From assembly GCF_012427705.1 (NCBI RefSeq), contig NZ_CP048602.1, forward strand, positions 2,418,001-2,482,000: DNA of 64,000 nucleotides, in the 5' to 3' direction. Position 1 is the stretch's first letter. Each line of letters starts with the position of its first letter. Below the pieces are notes generated by a model that saw nothing but the letters and a program-made list of their open reading frames with translations, ran no database searches and was not told the origin of the DNA. The position numbers were made by a program, and so were the translations under genes. Shown piece after piece: positions 49,301 through 57,022 of this stretch. Source of the DNA: Vreelandella piezotolerans. Lineage in GTDB: Bacteria; Pseudomonadota; Gammaproteobacteria; Pseudomonadales; Halomonadaceae.

Positions 49301-52300
49301 ACTCCCGAGAGCCCGCCACGGGAAGCGAGTGGCAGCTCAATGCCGTGGCACGCCGGATGCGCGAAAGCCGCGGTTTCCTGCTCAACCGCAGGGCGCCAGC
49401 GCTACCCAAACGTGATGCTGACTACACTCTGGACGAGCATCTGCACATGGCCGAACGCATTGGCCTGCACTATGGCCCAGCGTTTCAGGCGATTCAACGT
49501 GGCTGGATCGAGGGCGATAGCGTCATTGGAGAAATCGCCCTCTCAGAGGCGGTGACGGCTCAGTTAAACACGCTACACGTGCATCCGGGAATTCTGGATA
49601 GCGCTTTCCAAATGTTCATTCCGCTGCTGGCACAGCACAGTGAATTCGCCGCCCAACTCGCCTTCGTACCGGTGCGCGTCGGTCGTATCCAAGTCAATGC
49701 CGAGGCAGGCGCGCCCGTGTTGGCGCGTGCGGTCATGGGCAAACGCGCGCCGCACTCTTTCACGGCGGACTTCGAGCTTTACGATGCCCAAGGGCGCGCC
49801 GTGGCGGTGCTGAGCCAAACACGCTTCAAGGCCATTCGCCTCAACCGTGCGCACCACCAACACTTTAGCTATTTAGACGTGGAGCTCACGCCCGCTCCGC
49901 TGAAAGCCGCCGCGCTACCGCTTCCCGCAGACGCGCTGACGCGCCTGATGGGCTTGAGCGATGCTTACACCGCCAGCACTGGCCAGCGCTATGCGCAAGA
50001 AGTTGCCCCCCTGCTCGATAGCCTTAGCGAGGCCTTCGTCCAGCAGGCTAACGGCGGCGATGACGACGCATCCCCAGCGCCAGAGACCATTTGGCAGCTC
50101 TTGGTGCAGGAGTATCCCGACTACTTCGCGCCCATTCACCTCGTCGGCCGCTTGGGCCTGCACCGTGAACCGCTACTCAATGGCCGTGATACGCTGGAAA
50201 GCTTGGGCATCACTGCCGAGCATTTGGCCGGCATCAATCGTGTCCTGGTGGGTGAAAGCGGTTGGCAAGTTCTGGCCCAGGAACTAGGTGCGCTGATGGA
50301 GGCCTCTCTGGCCACTCTGCCAGATGGCCAACGCCTCAATCTACTGGAAGCAGGCCCCTGCGCGCCCGCGCTGGGCCAGCGCTTGCTGGAACAGCTTGCC
50401 CACGGCGCCCCAGGTACGAACGACCGTTATCGCTACCGCGCGCTCACCACGAGCGACACGGCGCGCCACCAGGCGGAACAGTTGCAAGAGCGCTACCCGC
50501 TGATGGACATTCAGCCATTAGACGAGGCGCTACCGGCGCTGACAGCCGCGCAAAAGGCACAGCTTGCGTTCGTCAGCGCAGATGTCACCCAACCCGAACG
50601 CACACGCCAACTGATCGACGCCCTGCCCGCGCAATTGGCGCCCGGCGCGCAGATCATGGTGATTGGCCTTCATCCGAGCCGTTGGCTGGACGACCTGCTG
50701 GCAACGCCGGGCATCGACCAAGCGGCGCTCGAACAGAGCACGCTGATCGAGTGGCTGAGCCACCAGGGGCTGAGCGTTTCCGCGCCTATCGAACTAGAGG
50801 AAGCGGGCGCTTACTTGCTGCATGCGCAACACCCAGAGCTTGGTGACACCGACGCGCAGGTAGCCAGCGCGCAGACCCTATTGATAGCCGATGCATCACG
50901 AGAAGCGCTTGCTGCAGAGCTGGCGGAGCATCTAAGCCACCACACGGGCCACCGCGTATGGCGTCGGATCAGCGACGCAGCGCCGCAAACGCTACTCAAT
51001 GACGCGCTGGCCGACCTCACCGACACACCTGTAGCACTGAACGTGCTCGATCTGCGTGAGCTAGGCAGCACGTCCACCGAGGCACAAACGCAGCGCTGTT
51101 TCGCCGCGCAGCAGTGGTCGTTGGCGCTGGAAGCGAGCGGCCTGGACGCGCAAGGCTGCCATGTGACCTTATGGCTGACCACTCAAGGCTACCAGCGTGC
51201 CGACGACGCCGCGCTATGGGGCTTTGGCCGCTCGCTGGCCAACGAGGCCGTGGGCCACAGCGTCACCCTCGTTGACTTGCCAGATGCCCCCATTGCGTCT
51301 GCGCTCGCCACCTTCGCGGCCTCTATCGCGGAACCGGATAGCGAAAACGAGCTGGTGATGACGCAAGAAGGCACCCGCTTTGCCACGCGCCTGCGTACCC
51401 TGCCCGCGCCGCACCCGCATACCGCCAGCAACCCCGCACCTCGCCAAGCCATGACGCTCGGCTTCGCCCTGCCCGGCCAATTGCGCCAGCTACAGTGGCG
51501 GCCTCGCCAGTTGCCCGAGCTTGGCGCTGACGACGTCGAGGTACGCGTCAAAGCGACCGGTCTCAACTTCCGCGATGTCATGTATACCCTGGGCTTGCTG
51601 TCGGATGAAGCCATCGAAAACGGCTTTGCTGGCCCCACCCTCGGCCTCGAGTTTTCCGGTGAAGTGGTGGCCGTGGGCAGCAACGTTCACCACCTAACGC
51701 CCGGCCAAGGCGTCGTAGGGTTTGGTCCCGCCAGCTTCAGCGACCGCCTGATGGCCAGCCAGCACGCTGTGGCGCCCCTGCCGGAAGGCATCAGCTACGC
51801 CGCTGCCGCCACCATCCCGACGACCTTTTTTACCGTGTACTACGCGCTAAAACACTTGGCACGTTTAGAACCCGGCGAAAAAGTGCTGATTCACGGCGCT
51901 GCTGGCGGTGTGGGCATTGCCGCGCTACAAATCGCCCAGTGGATGGGGGCCGAGATTTACGCCACGGTGGGCTCGGAAGAGAAGCGTGATTTCCTCCGCC
52001 TAATGGGCGAAGAGCGCCTGTACGACTCCCGCTCGCTCACCTTCGCAGAAGAGATCCTCGAAGACACCCAGGGTGAAGGCGTCGATGTCGTCCTCAACTC
52101 CCTGGCCGGTGAAGCCATTAACCAGAACCTGCGCGCTTTACGCCCGTTCGGTCGCTTCCTGGAGCTTGGCAAGCGCGACTTCTACGAAAATACCCATATC
52201 GGTCTACGGCCGTTCCGCAACAACCTGAGCTACTTCGGCATCGACTCCGACCAGCTGATGAAAGTGCAGCCGGCCCTCACTCAGCGCCTGTTCGGCGAAA

Positions 52301-53673
52301 TGATGGCACTGTTCAACGACGGCACGCTGAGCCCGCTGCCGTTTACCGCCTTCAGCCACAGCCAAGTCATCGATGCCTTCCGCTACATGCAGCAGGCGCG
52401 CCAGATCGGCAAGGTCGTCGTCACCTACGAGCAGCCCATTGCCCCGCCGCGCCAGGAGCAGCTAGGCACCGCCAATATGCAGCTACCCAGCGATGCCAGC
52501 TACCTGGTGACCGGCGGCCTGGGTGGCTTTGGCCTAAAAACCGCACAATGGCTGGTCGATAAGGGCGCACGCGAGCTGATTCTACTCAGCCGCAGCGGCC
52601 CGGCCAGTGAAGAAGCGCAAGCAGCCGTGGCTGACTTCGAAGCGCAAGGTGTGAACGTGCTGGCGGCGGCGTGCGACATTACCGACCGCGATGCCCTGGC
52701 ACAGGTGTTCGAGCGCGCCAAACGCGAGCTCAGTCCGCTGCGCGGTATCGTGCATGCCGCCACGGTCATCGATGACGGCTTGATTCGCAACCTAGATGCC
52801 GAGCGGATTCAAAACGTGCTGTCACCGAAGATCGACGGTGCCAAGCACTTAGAGGCGCTGACGGCCAACGACACCCTCGACTTCTTCGTGCTCTACTCAT
52901 CGGCCACCACCCTGTTCGGCAACCCTGGCCAAGCCAACTATGTGGCTGCGAACCACTGGCTCGAAGCGTTCGCGGCCCGCCGTCGCGCCCAAGGTCTACC
53001 GGCCACCTGCGTGCGTTGGGGCGCCATCGACGACGTTGGCTTCTTGGCGCGCAATACCCGCACCCGCGACGCACTGCAAGAGCGCCTGGGCGGCTCGGCA
53101 CTACGCTCAGACGACGCCCTCAAGGTGCTCGAACAAATGCTGCTGACGCCTGGGCCAAGCCTGGGTGTGCTAGAGCTCGAGTGGGGTGCGCTGGCGCGCT
53201 TCCTGCCCACCTCCAGCGTGCCGCGCTTCGATGAGATTGCGCGGTCCAGCGATGACGACGGTAGCCTGGATAGCGACGACGACATCAGCGCGCTGCTGGC
53301 AGATCTCTCGCCCGAAGAGCTGCACAGCACGATCACCGAGCTGCTGCGCGCCGAACTGGCCAGCATTCTGCTCATCGATGAAGAAAAAATCGACGTGAAT
53401 CGCTCGGTCTACGACATGGGCTTCGATTCGCTCATGGGGGTCGAGTTAATGACGGCTATCGAGAACCGTTTAGGCGTCCAAGTACCGGTGATGGTGCTCA
53501 GCGAAGCCTCCACGCTGGATAAGCTTGCAGGCGTGCTGATTCAGAAACTGCACCAGCACGATGAGGATGTTGAAGAGTCGCCACAAGATGCGTTAGCCTC
53601 TCTGGCCGCCCGCCACGGTGCGGATGGCATCAACAGCGAGCCCGCATCCTCCCCTGCGACCGAGACACCATGA
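46348..53673 (+). CDS. Fully reducing iterative-type I polyketide synthase (WcbR-like)
   Basis: 2441 residues, one module without thioesterase. KS residues 1-425 with C172 (DTACSSS), H307 (EAHGTGT) and H345 (KSNVGH). AT ~520-830 with S619 (GHSVGEVAAA) and H723 in YAFHS, suggesting malonyl-CoA. DH ~885-1160 with H920 (ADHVVGEGAVFPG) and D1084 (GILDSAFQ). A ~1230-1640 region holds what looks like a decayed methyltransferase (LLEAGPCAP where ExGxGxG is expected) and a structural KR part. ER ~1700-2030 (IHGAAGGVGIAA), KR ~2050-2235 (VTGGLGGFG, Y2198), ACP ~2320-2400 with S2361 (GFDSL). Makes a saturated acyl chain on its ACP. Coupled by overlaps to the genes on both sides. Confidence 0.93.
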   Translation: MTKRVAIIGAAHRFPGTTPETFWQDLQAEKDLVTQVAPDRWSHDAFWHPDKRHPGTSVTFAAGSLGDISGFDAAFFGISPREAANMDPQQRMLLELAWETMESAGIVPSTLRGSQCGVFVGVASLDYSYRLADDMAAIDASTATGNTSSIASNRLSYVFDLHGPSMSLDTACSSSMVAFHQACQSIRSGETTMALAGGISLHLHPYGFIIFSKASMLSPTGRCQVFDEAGNGYVRSEGAGLFLLKDYDLAVADGDNILAVVAGSAVNTDGHKSGLTVPNPSAQTDLMRRAYEQAGISPDEIDYLEAHGTGTAVGDPIETRAIGEAIGKHRQTPLPIGSVKSNVGHLETASGVAGLAKALYSLQHREVPATIGIRKLNPRIKFDEWNLSVVTKAQPLKPKGRLVIGINSFGFGGANAHVILESAPEKAETPRQTPATPLPIRLSARSEAALTDNALALAKHLQVSGQDFYDIAHTLYHHREQHSHGALCFASSADEAATALRQFAEGEASPVMTLERLANARGPVFVYDGNGCQWETMGHDLLDTDADFTAAIDRVDALFQRYGRFSLRDELAGRNRSEGEESRFVRTEIAQPALFALQVALTEWLKAQGITPAAVFGHSVGEVAAAWASGALSLEDAVKVIYYRSDYQGKTRGLGEMTAVAMSADEITPWLAKPEFDKISLAGINSPKGITLAGDRDQLGELEAALSADGTFAKRLPLDYAFHSPAMDSIQSGVVVALADIEPQATQIPYVSTVTGAISEGTQLDAHYWWLNIREPVLFDSAATALIEQGYNVFVEVGAHPILRRYLNESLRQQERSGLVFGTIERHKPGLEGLNRTTSQLLLSGLSLDSQHFFPVEGQRVLLPRYAWQRTQLWVQGTHDGQGLLARYYQHPLLGYPLAQQEHTWESQLDTKRQPWLADHVVGEGAVFPGAGFVELALAAALHQKETPVLDIEELEIRAPLLLDGPNGRTMRLTLNPDDGRLAIHSREPATGSEWQLNAVARRMRESRGFLLNRRAPALPKRDADYTLDEHLHMAERIGLHYGPAFQAIQRGWIEGDSVIGEIALSEAVTAQLNTLHVHPGILDSAFQMFIPLLAQHSEFAAQLAFVPVRVGRIQVNAEAGAPVLARAVMGKRAPHSFTADFELYDAQGRAVAVLSQTRFKAIRLNRAHHQHFSYLDVELTPAPLKAAALPLPADALTRLMGLSDAYTASTGQRYAQEVAPLLDSLSEAFVQQANGGDDDASPAPETIWQLLVQEYPDYFAPIHLVGRLGLHREPLLNGRDTLESLGITAEHLAGINRVLVGESGWQVLAQELGALMEASLATLPDGQRLNLLEAGPCAPALGQRLLEQLAHGAPGTNDRYRYRALTTSDTARHQAEQLQERYPLMDIQPLDEALPALTAAQKAQLAFVSADVTQPERTRQLIDALPAQLAPGAQIMVIGLHPSRWLDDLLATPGIDQAALEQSTLIEWLSHQGLSVSAPIELEEAGAYLLHAQHPELGDTDAQVASAQTLLIADASREALAAELAEHLSHHTGHRVWRRISDAAPQTLLNDALADLTDTPVALNVLDLRELGSTSTEAQTQRCFAAQQWSLALEASGLDAQGCHVTLWLTTQGYQRADDAALWGFGRSLANEAVGHSVTLVDLPDAPIASALATFAASIAEPDSENELVMTQEGTRFATRLRTLPAPHPHTASNPAPRQAMTLGFALPGQLRQLQWRPRQLPELGADDVEVRVKATGLNFRDVMYTLGLLSDEAIENGFAGPTLGLEFSGEVVAVGSNVHHLTPGQGVVGFGPASFSDRLMASQHAVAPLPEGISYAAAATIPTTFFTVYYALKHLARLEPGEKVLIHGAAGGVGIAALQIAQWMGAEIYATVGSEEKRDFLRLMGEERLYDSRSLTFAEEILEDTQGEGVDVVLNSLAGEAINQNLRALRPFGRFLELGKRDFYENTHIGLRPFRNNLSYFGIDSDQLMKVQPALTQRLFGEMMALFNDGTLSPLPFTAFSHSQVIDAFRYMQQARQIGKVVVTYEQPIAPPRQEQLGTANMQLPSDASYLVTGGLGGFGLKTAQWLVDKGARELILLSRSGPASEEAQAAVADFEAQGVNVLAAACDITDRDALAQVFERAKRELSPLRGIVHAATVIDDGLIRNLDAERIQNVLSPKIDGAKHLEALTANDTLDFFVLYSSATTLFGNPGQANYVAANHWLEAFAARRRAQGLPATCVRWGAIDDVGFLARNTRTRDALQERLGGSALRSDDALKVLEQMLLTPGPSLGVLELEWGALARFLPTSSVPRFDEIARSSDDDGSLDSDDDISALLADLSPEELHSTITELLRAELASILLIDEEKIDVNRSVYDMGFDSLMGVELMTAIENRLGVQVPVMVLSEASTLDKLAGVLIQKLHQHDEDVEESPQDALASLAARHGADGINSEPASSPATETP

Positions 53674-55001
53674 CCGCCAAGCGTTCTGAGTTAAAACGCC
53701 AGCTTCTGGAAAAAGCGCGCCAGCGCCCCACCGCCAGAGCCGCCGCTCCCTCTGCCCCCAGCGCCCAAGGCGCGGGGGCAACCCGTTCCGTGCCCGAGCG
53801 CTTTACGCGCTTCGATGCGCACCCAGGCTATCAGCAGCTCATGATGATGCGCCAAGGCGCTGAGCAGCTCGGCCTGGAGGTGCCCTTCTTCAAGGTACAT
53901 GAGGGCTTGGCGGGGGCCACGAGCGTGATGGATGGCCGCACCTGCATCAACTTTGCCAGCTACAACTACTTGGGTTACTCCGGCGACCCCCGTGTGGTGC
54001 AAGCCGCTAGCGAGGCAGCCGCTCATTACGGGACATCCGTCTCGGCGAGCCGCGTCGTCTCTGGGGAACGCCCTATCCACGGCGAGCTCGAACGCGCCAT
54101 TGCCAGCGCTTACGCCGTTGAAGACGCCGTCGCGTTCGTCAGCGGCCACGCGACCAACGTCTCCACGTTGGGCTATCTGCTCGGCCCAAAAGACCTCATC
54201 CTACACGACGAGTACATCCACAATAGCTCGTTGGTGGGCGCGCAGCTCTCGGGGGCCAAACGCATGTCGTTTAGCCACAACGACCCCGACGCTTTGGAGG
54301 CATTGCTTGTCCAGCACCGCCATCAGTTCGAGCGCGTCCTGGTCGTGATCGAAGGGCTTTACAGCATGGACGGCGACATCCCCGACCTGCCGCGCTTCAT
54401 TGCCCTCAAACAGCGCCATCAAGCCTGGCTCATGGTGGATGAAGCCCACTCCTTCGGCGTGATGGGCAAAACCGGCTTGGGCCTGCGGGAACACTTTGCC
54501 ATCGACCCCACCGATGTCGATATCTGGATGGGCACCATGAGCAAAACGCTCTCCGGCTGCGGTGGCTACATTGCGGGTAGCATCGCGTTAGTCGAGACGC
54601 TGCGCTACTTCGCACCGGGCTTTTTGTACAGCGTCGGTATGCCCGCCCAAGTGGCCGCCCCTTCGCTCAAAGTGCTGGAGCTGATGCCCCAAGAACCCGA
54701 GCGCGTCGCCAAACTGCAGGCCATCTCTCGCTACTTCCTCGAGCAAGCCCAAGCCCGAGGCATGGATACCGGCCACAGCATCGGCTCCGCCGTGGTTCCC
54801 GTCATCGTTGGCAGCTCGCCACTGGCAGCGCACCTCTCCAACGCACTGCTCGCGCGAGACATCAACGTACAGCCCATCCTGTACCCCGCCGTGCCGGAAA
54901 AAAGCGCCCGCCTGCGCTTCTTCCTCTCCTGCGAACACACCCAAGCGCACATCGACGAGACGCTAGAGGTACTGGAGAAGCTGTTAGCCGAAGGAATGTG
55001 A
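53670..55001 (+). CDS. Alpha-oxoamine synthase (WcbT-like, serine palmitoyltransferase/AONS family)
   Basis: 443 residues, PLP-dependent. A low-complexity Ala/Pro-rich N-terminus (~1-45) may dock to the PKS. Family core: NFASYNYLGYSGDPRV, GTSVSASRVVSGERPIHGELERAIA, FVSGHATNVSTLGYLLG, DEAHSFGVMGKTGLGLREHF (D257, H260) and TMSKTLSGCGGYIAG with the PLP lysine K292. It should condense an acyl-ACP or CoA with an amino acid by decarboxylation, releasing the PKS chain as an amino ketone. The ATG overlaps the PKS stop, and the PKS has no thioesterase, which supports an offloading role. The amino acid is not predictable here. Confidence 0.9.
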   Translation: MTAKRSELKRQLLEKARQRPTARAAAPSAPSAQGAGATRSVPERFTRFDAHPGYQQLMMMRQGAEQLGLEVPFFKVHEGLAGATSVMDGRTCINFASYNYLGYSGDPRVVQAASEAAAHYGTSVSASRVVSGERPIHGELERAIASAYAVEDAVAFVSGHATNVSTLGYLLGPKDLILHDEYIHNSSLVGAQLSGAKRMSFSHNDPDALEALLVQHRHQFERVLVVIEGLYSMDGDIPDLPRFIALKQRHQAWLMVDEAHSFGVMGKTGLGLREHFAIDPTDVDIWMGTMSKTLSGCGGYIAGSIALVETLRYFAPGFLYSVGMPAQVAAPSLKVLELMPQEPERVAKLQAISRYFLEQAQARGMDTGHSIGSAVVPVIVGSSPLAAHLSNALLARDINVQPILYPAVPEKSARLRFFLSCEHTQAHIDETLEVLEKLLAEGM

Positions 55002-55080
55002 GTGGTGGTGAATGTGAATGTGAGTGGTGAGTGGTGAGTGGTGAGTGGTGAGTGGTGAGAGGTGAATGGTGAATGGTGAG
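54999..55080 (+). repeat. Heptamer tandem repeat beginning at a stop codon
   Basis: The stop TGA of the oxoamine synthase is the first triplet of TGAGTGG (54999-55005). After short TGG and TGAATG variants, eight heptamers follow without gap from 55021 to 55076: five TGAGTGG, one TGAGAGG, two TGAATGG, then TGAG. Not coding in any sensible frame; the unit length is not a multiple of three. Confidence 0.9.
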
Positions 55081-55088
55081 CCAGCACC

Positions 55089-55160
55089 GTAGCGCGGCGT
55101 AACGAAAGAGCGAGAGCAACGAGCGATAGAGGCACCCGCAGGGGCGGCGATAGCCGCCTG
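55089..55160 (+). repeat. REP-like element R1
   Basis: Begins GTAGCGCGGCGTAACG, then GAGCGAGAGCAACGAGCG and GGCACCCGC, ending in the hairpin GGCGGC-GATA-GCCGCC (55143-55158). Strongly similar along its length to R4 at 60401-60472. The GTAG head followed by a hairpin is the known layout of REP sequences handled by RAYT transposases. Confidence 0.8.
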
Positions 55161-55212
55161 GAAGGTGGCACGTTAACCTGAAGAACCACCTGGGCAATAG
55201 GAAGGTAGTAAC

Positions 55213-55728
55213 ATGGCAGTAGAAGTAACAGAGACCAGCACTGCCCACTGGTACGTCATTCAATGCAAAGGCAGCGAATCCTTCCGCGCCGCCGAACACC
55301 TCGTCAATCAAGGCTATGAGGTGTTCCACCCGGTCCTCGATGTCAAACGCAAACGGCAAGGCAAGCTCACTACCGTCACCGAGCCGCTATTTCCCTACTA
55401 TTTGTTCATCCGTTTAGACCAGGTCGTCAGCAACTGGCGGCCCATCCGCTCTACGCGTGGCGTCTTGCGCCTGCTCACCTTTGGCAACACGCCCATCGCC
55501 GTACCCGACGCCCTCGTCGACACCCTGCGTGCCCAACCCCATCGCCAAGAAGGCAGCCACAGTTACTTCACTGCGGGCGAAAAAGTCACCATCACCGACG
55601 GCCCCTTCAAAGATCTAGAAGCCATCTTCACCCGCTGCAAAGGCGAAGAACGCGCCATCGTATTGCTCAACGTTCTCCAACGCCCACAACACGTAGAACT
55701 ACCGGTTGAAAGCTTGGAAAAGCGGTGA
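55213..55728 (+). CDS. rfaH: Transcription antiterminator RfaH-like
   Basis: 171 residues, NusG/RfaH family. NGN domain at ~10-105 (HWYVIQCKGSESFRAAEHLVNQGYEVFHPV, LFPYYLFIRLDQVVSNWRPIRSTRGVLRLLTFGN) and a C-terminal KOW segment (FTAGEKVTITDGPFKDLEAIFTRCKGEERAIVLLNVL). The HPV and FPYYLF wording and the short length favour RfaH over NusG. RfaH binds RNA polymerase paused at ops sites and allows long surface-polymer operons to be read through. It lies just after the 14-kb capsule-lipid unit, a fitting target, but no convincing ops site is seen before kpsC. Confidence 0.88.
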   Translation: MAVEVTETSTAHWYVIQCKGSESFRAAEHLVNQGYEVFHPVLDVKRKRQGKLTTVTEPLFPYYLFIRLDQVVSNWRPIRSTRGVLRLLTFGNTPIAVPDALVDTLRAQPHRQEGSHSYFTAGEKVTITDGPFKDLEAIFTRCKGEERAIVLLNVLQRPQHVELPVESLEKR

Positions 55729-55777
55729 CAAGCGACGCGAAATGAATACTGATTTCCGGAATAACGTCTATGCAAGG

Positions 55778-57022
55778 CTAGCGGGCGGTCGCAAAATAGC
55801 GCTGCACCATCTTTCGATACCAAAAAAGCCGTAAAATGTTGATCACACCCAGCACGAAAGGCACGGCATAAATAATGAAGATCCACTCCTGAGCTTGGGG
55901 CATTAAACGCACGATGCTAAACACGAGCAATACGAGTAAAAACACCACCATGTTGAACATCAATGACAACCGCTCGTAGCCGCAAAAATTAATCAACACC
56001 GACTCAATCACACCAAGTTGCCCGCTGGCCACGTTAAACGCAAACGCCGCCACGAAAAACAGCACCAGCCCCTCATTATTTACCGCGCCTGAAAAATAAA
56101 AATACGCGATGATCGTTAGCGATAACGCAGGCACCAAAACAGCCACCAAGGTATAGATTTTTTTACGAAGCGGCACCACCACCGAACGCGCATAATCCCG
56201 CACCATGACCATCTTGGAAAGCGCAGCGGCACTATTATTGATCAACCCCCTGGGCAGAGCCGACATTGCGCTAAAGACCGCCACGCAGAGCGAGGCCACG
56301 ATAGCCACGTCACTACCACCGAGCGCGATAAATAGAGAGGGCAAAATAAAACCGACGCCGCTACTGGCCGCGTTGGAAAAACCCACGACCAAACTCGACA
56401 CCAAGTCACTGGGCGACAGAAAAGCGACATGACGATAAAAATGAGGGTCGCTCTCGCTGGCAATCAATACACCTACGAATGTTACGAAAGCGAAGGCGTA
56501 TGAGAGGGACAACACGTTCAACAACTGCCCCGCATCGAGCCGCCCCACCATGACGTATAACGCCAGCATCATGAGAATAAAAAGAAGCCCAATCACGCCA
56601 TCATAAAAAAACAGCGTCCAAAACTGCCGTTTAAAAACGAGATAATTGCGAAAAACCTGATACAGAGACGTCATCAAAATCAGACAGAACACTTCCCACC
56701 CATGTGGAACGGGAACGGCCAACGACGCGACAAGCAGCGCGACTGCTGACACACCCCCACCGACCACCACACACGATGCCCCATAGCGCAGCAGTATCGC
56801 CAAGCGCTCATCCTCGGCCATACGCTTCATTAAGATCGTCGCAAAACCAACCCCTGACACCATGACGAAAAAGGCCGCCAGGGTGTACTGAGTAGAAAAA
56901 AACACCATGCTGTCTGGGGCAAGAAAGAATCCCGCAATCCCCAACACAAAAATACGAAAGCCACCAGGAACGGCAGCCGTAATAAAAGGCAACAGCCTTT
57001 CCAATGAACGACGAAGGGTCAT
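55778..57022 (-). CDS. Flippase-like polytopic membrane protein
   Basis: 414 residues with about ten to twelve hydrophobic segments and few motifs, in the style of polysaccharide flippases (MATE/MOP, Wzx-like): FITAAVPGGFRIFVLGIAGFFLA, GVGFATILMKRMAEDERLAILLRYG, SNAASSGVGFILPSLFIALGG. A lipid-linked sugar export role is plausible from its neighbour, a GT25 glycosyltransferase whose stop overlaps this ATG by four bases. The pair is visibly richer in A+T than the capsule genes, suggesting separate acquisition. Family assignment rests on topology and context. Confidence 0.6.
   Translation of the reverse strand: MTLRRSLERLLPFITAAVPGGFRIFVLGIAGFFLAPDSMVFFSTQYTLAAFFVMVSGVGFATILMKRMAEDERLAILLRYGASCVVVGGGVSAVALLVASLAVPVPHGWEVFCLILMTSLYQVFRNYLVFKRQFWTLFFYDGVIGLLFILMMLALYVMVGRLDAGQLLNVLSLSYAFAFVTFVGVLIASESDPHFYRHVAFLSPSDLVSSLVVGFSNAASSGVGFILPSLFIALGGSDVAIVASLCVAVFSAMSALPRGLINNSAAALSKMVMVRDYARSVVVPLRKKIYTLVAVLVPALSLTIIAYFYFSGAVNNEGLVLFFVAAFAFNVASGQLGVIESVLINFCGYERLSLMFNMVVFLLVLLVFSIVRLMPQAQEWIFIIYAVPFVLGVINILRLFWYRKMVQRYFATAR

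Noticed and set aside
54999..55080. Possible CRISPR array
   Set aside because: Units are seven bases without spacers, and no cas genes are present.
55198..55212. ops-like GGTAG before rfaH
   Set aside because: Only five bases match and the site serves as the ribosome-binding region; kept only as a remark.
54731..55359. Minus-strand frames with repeated HHSPLTT-like residues
   Set aside because: They arise from translating the heptamer array and the REP element; no ribosome site or conserved part.
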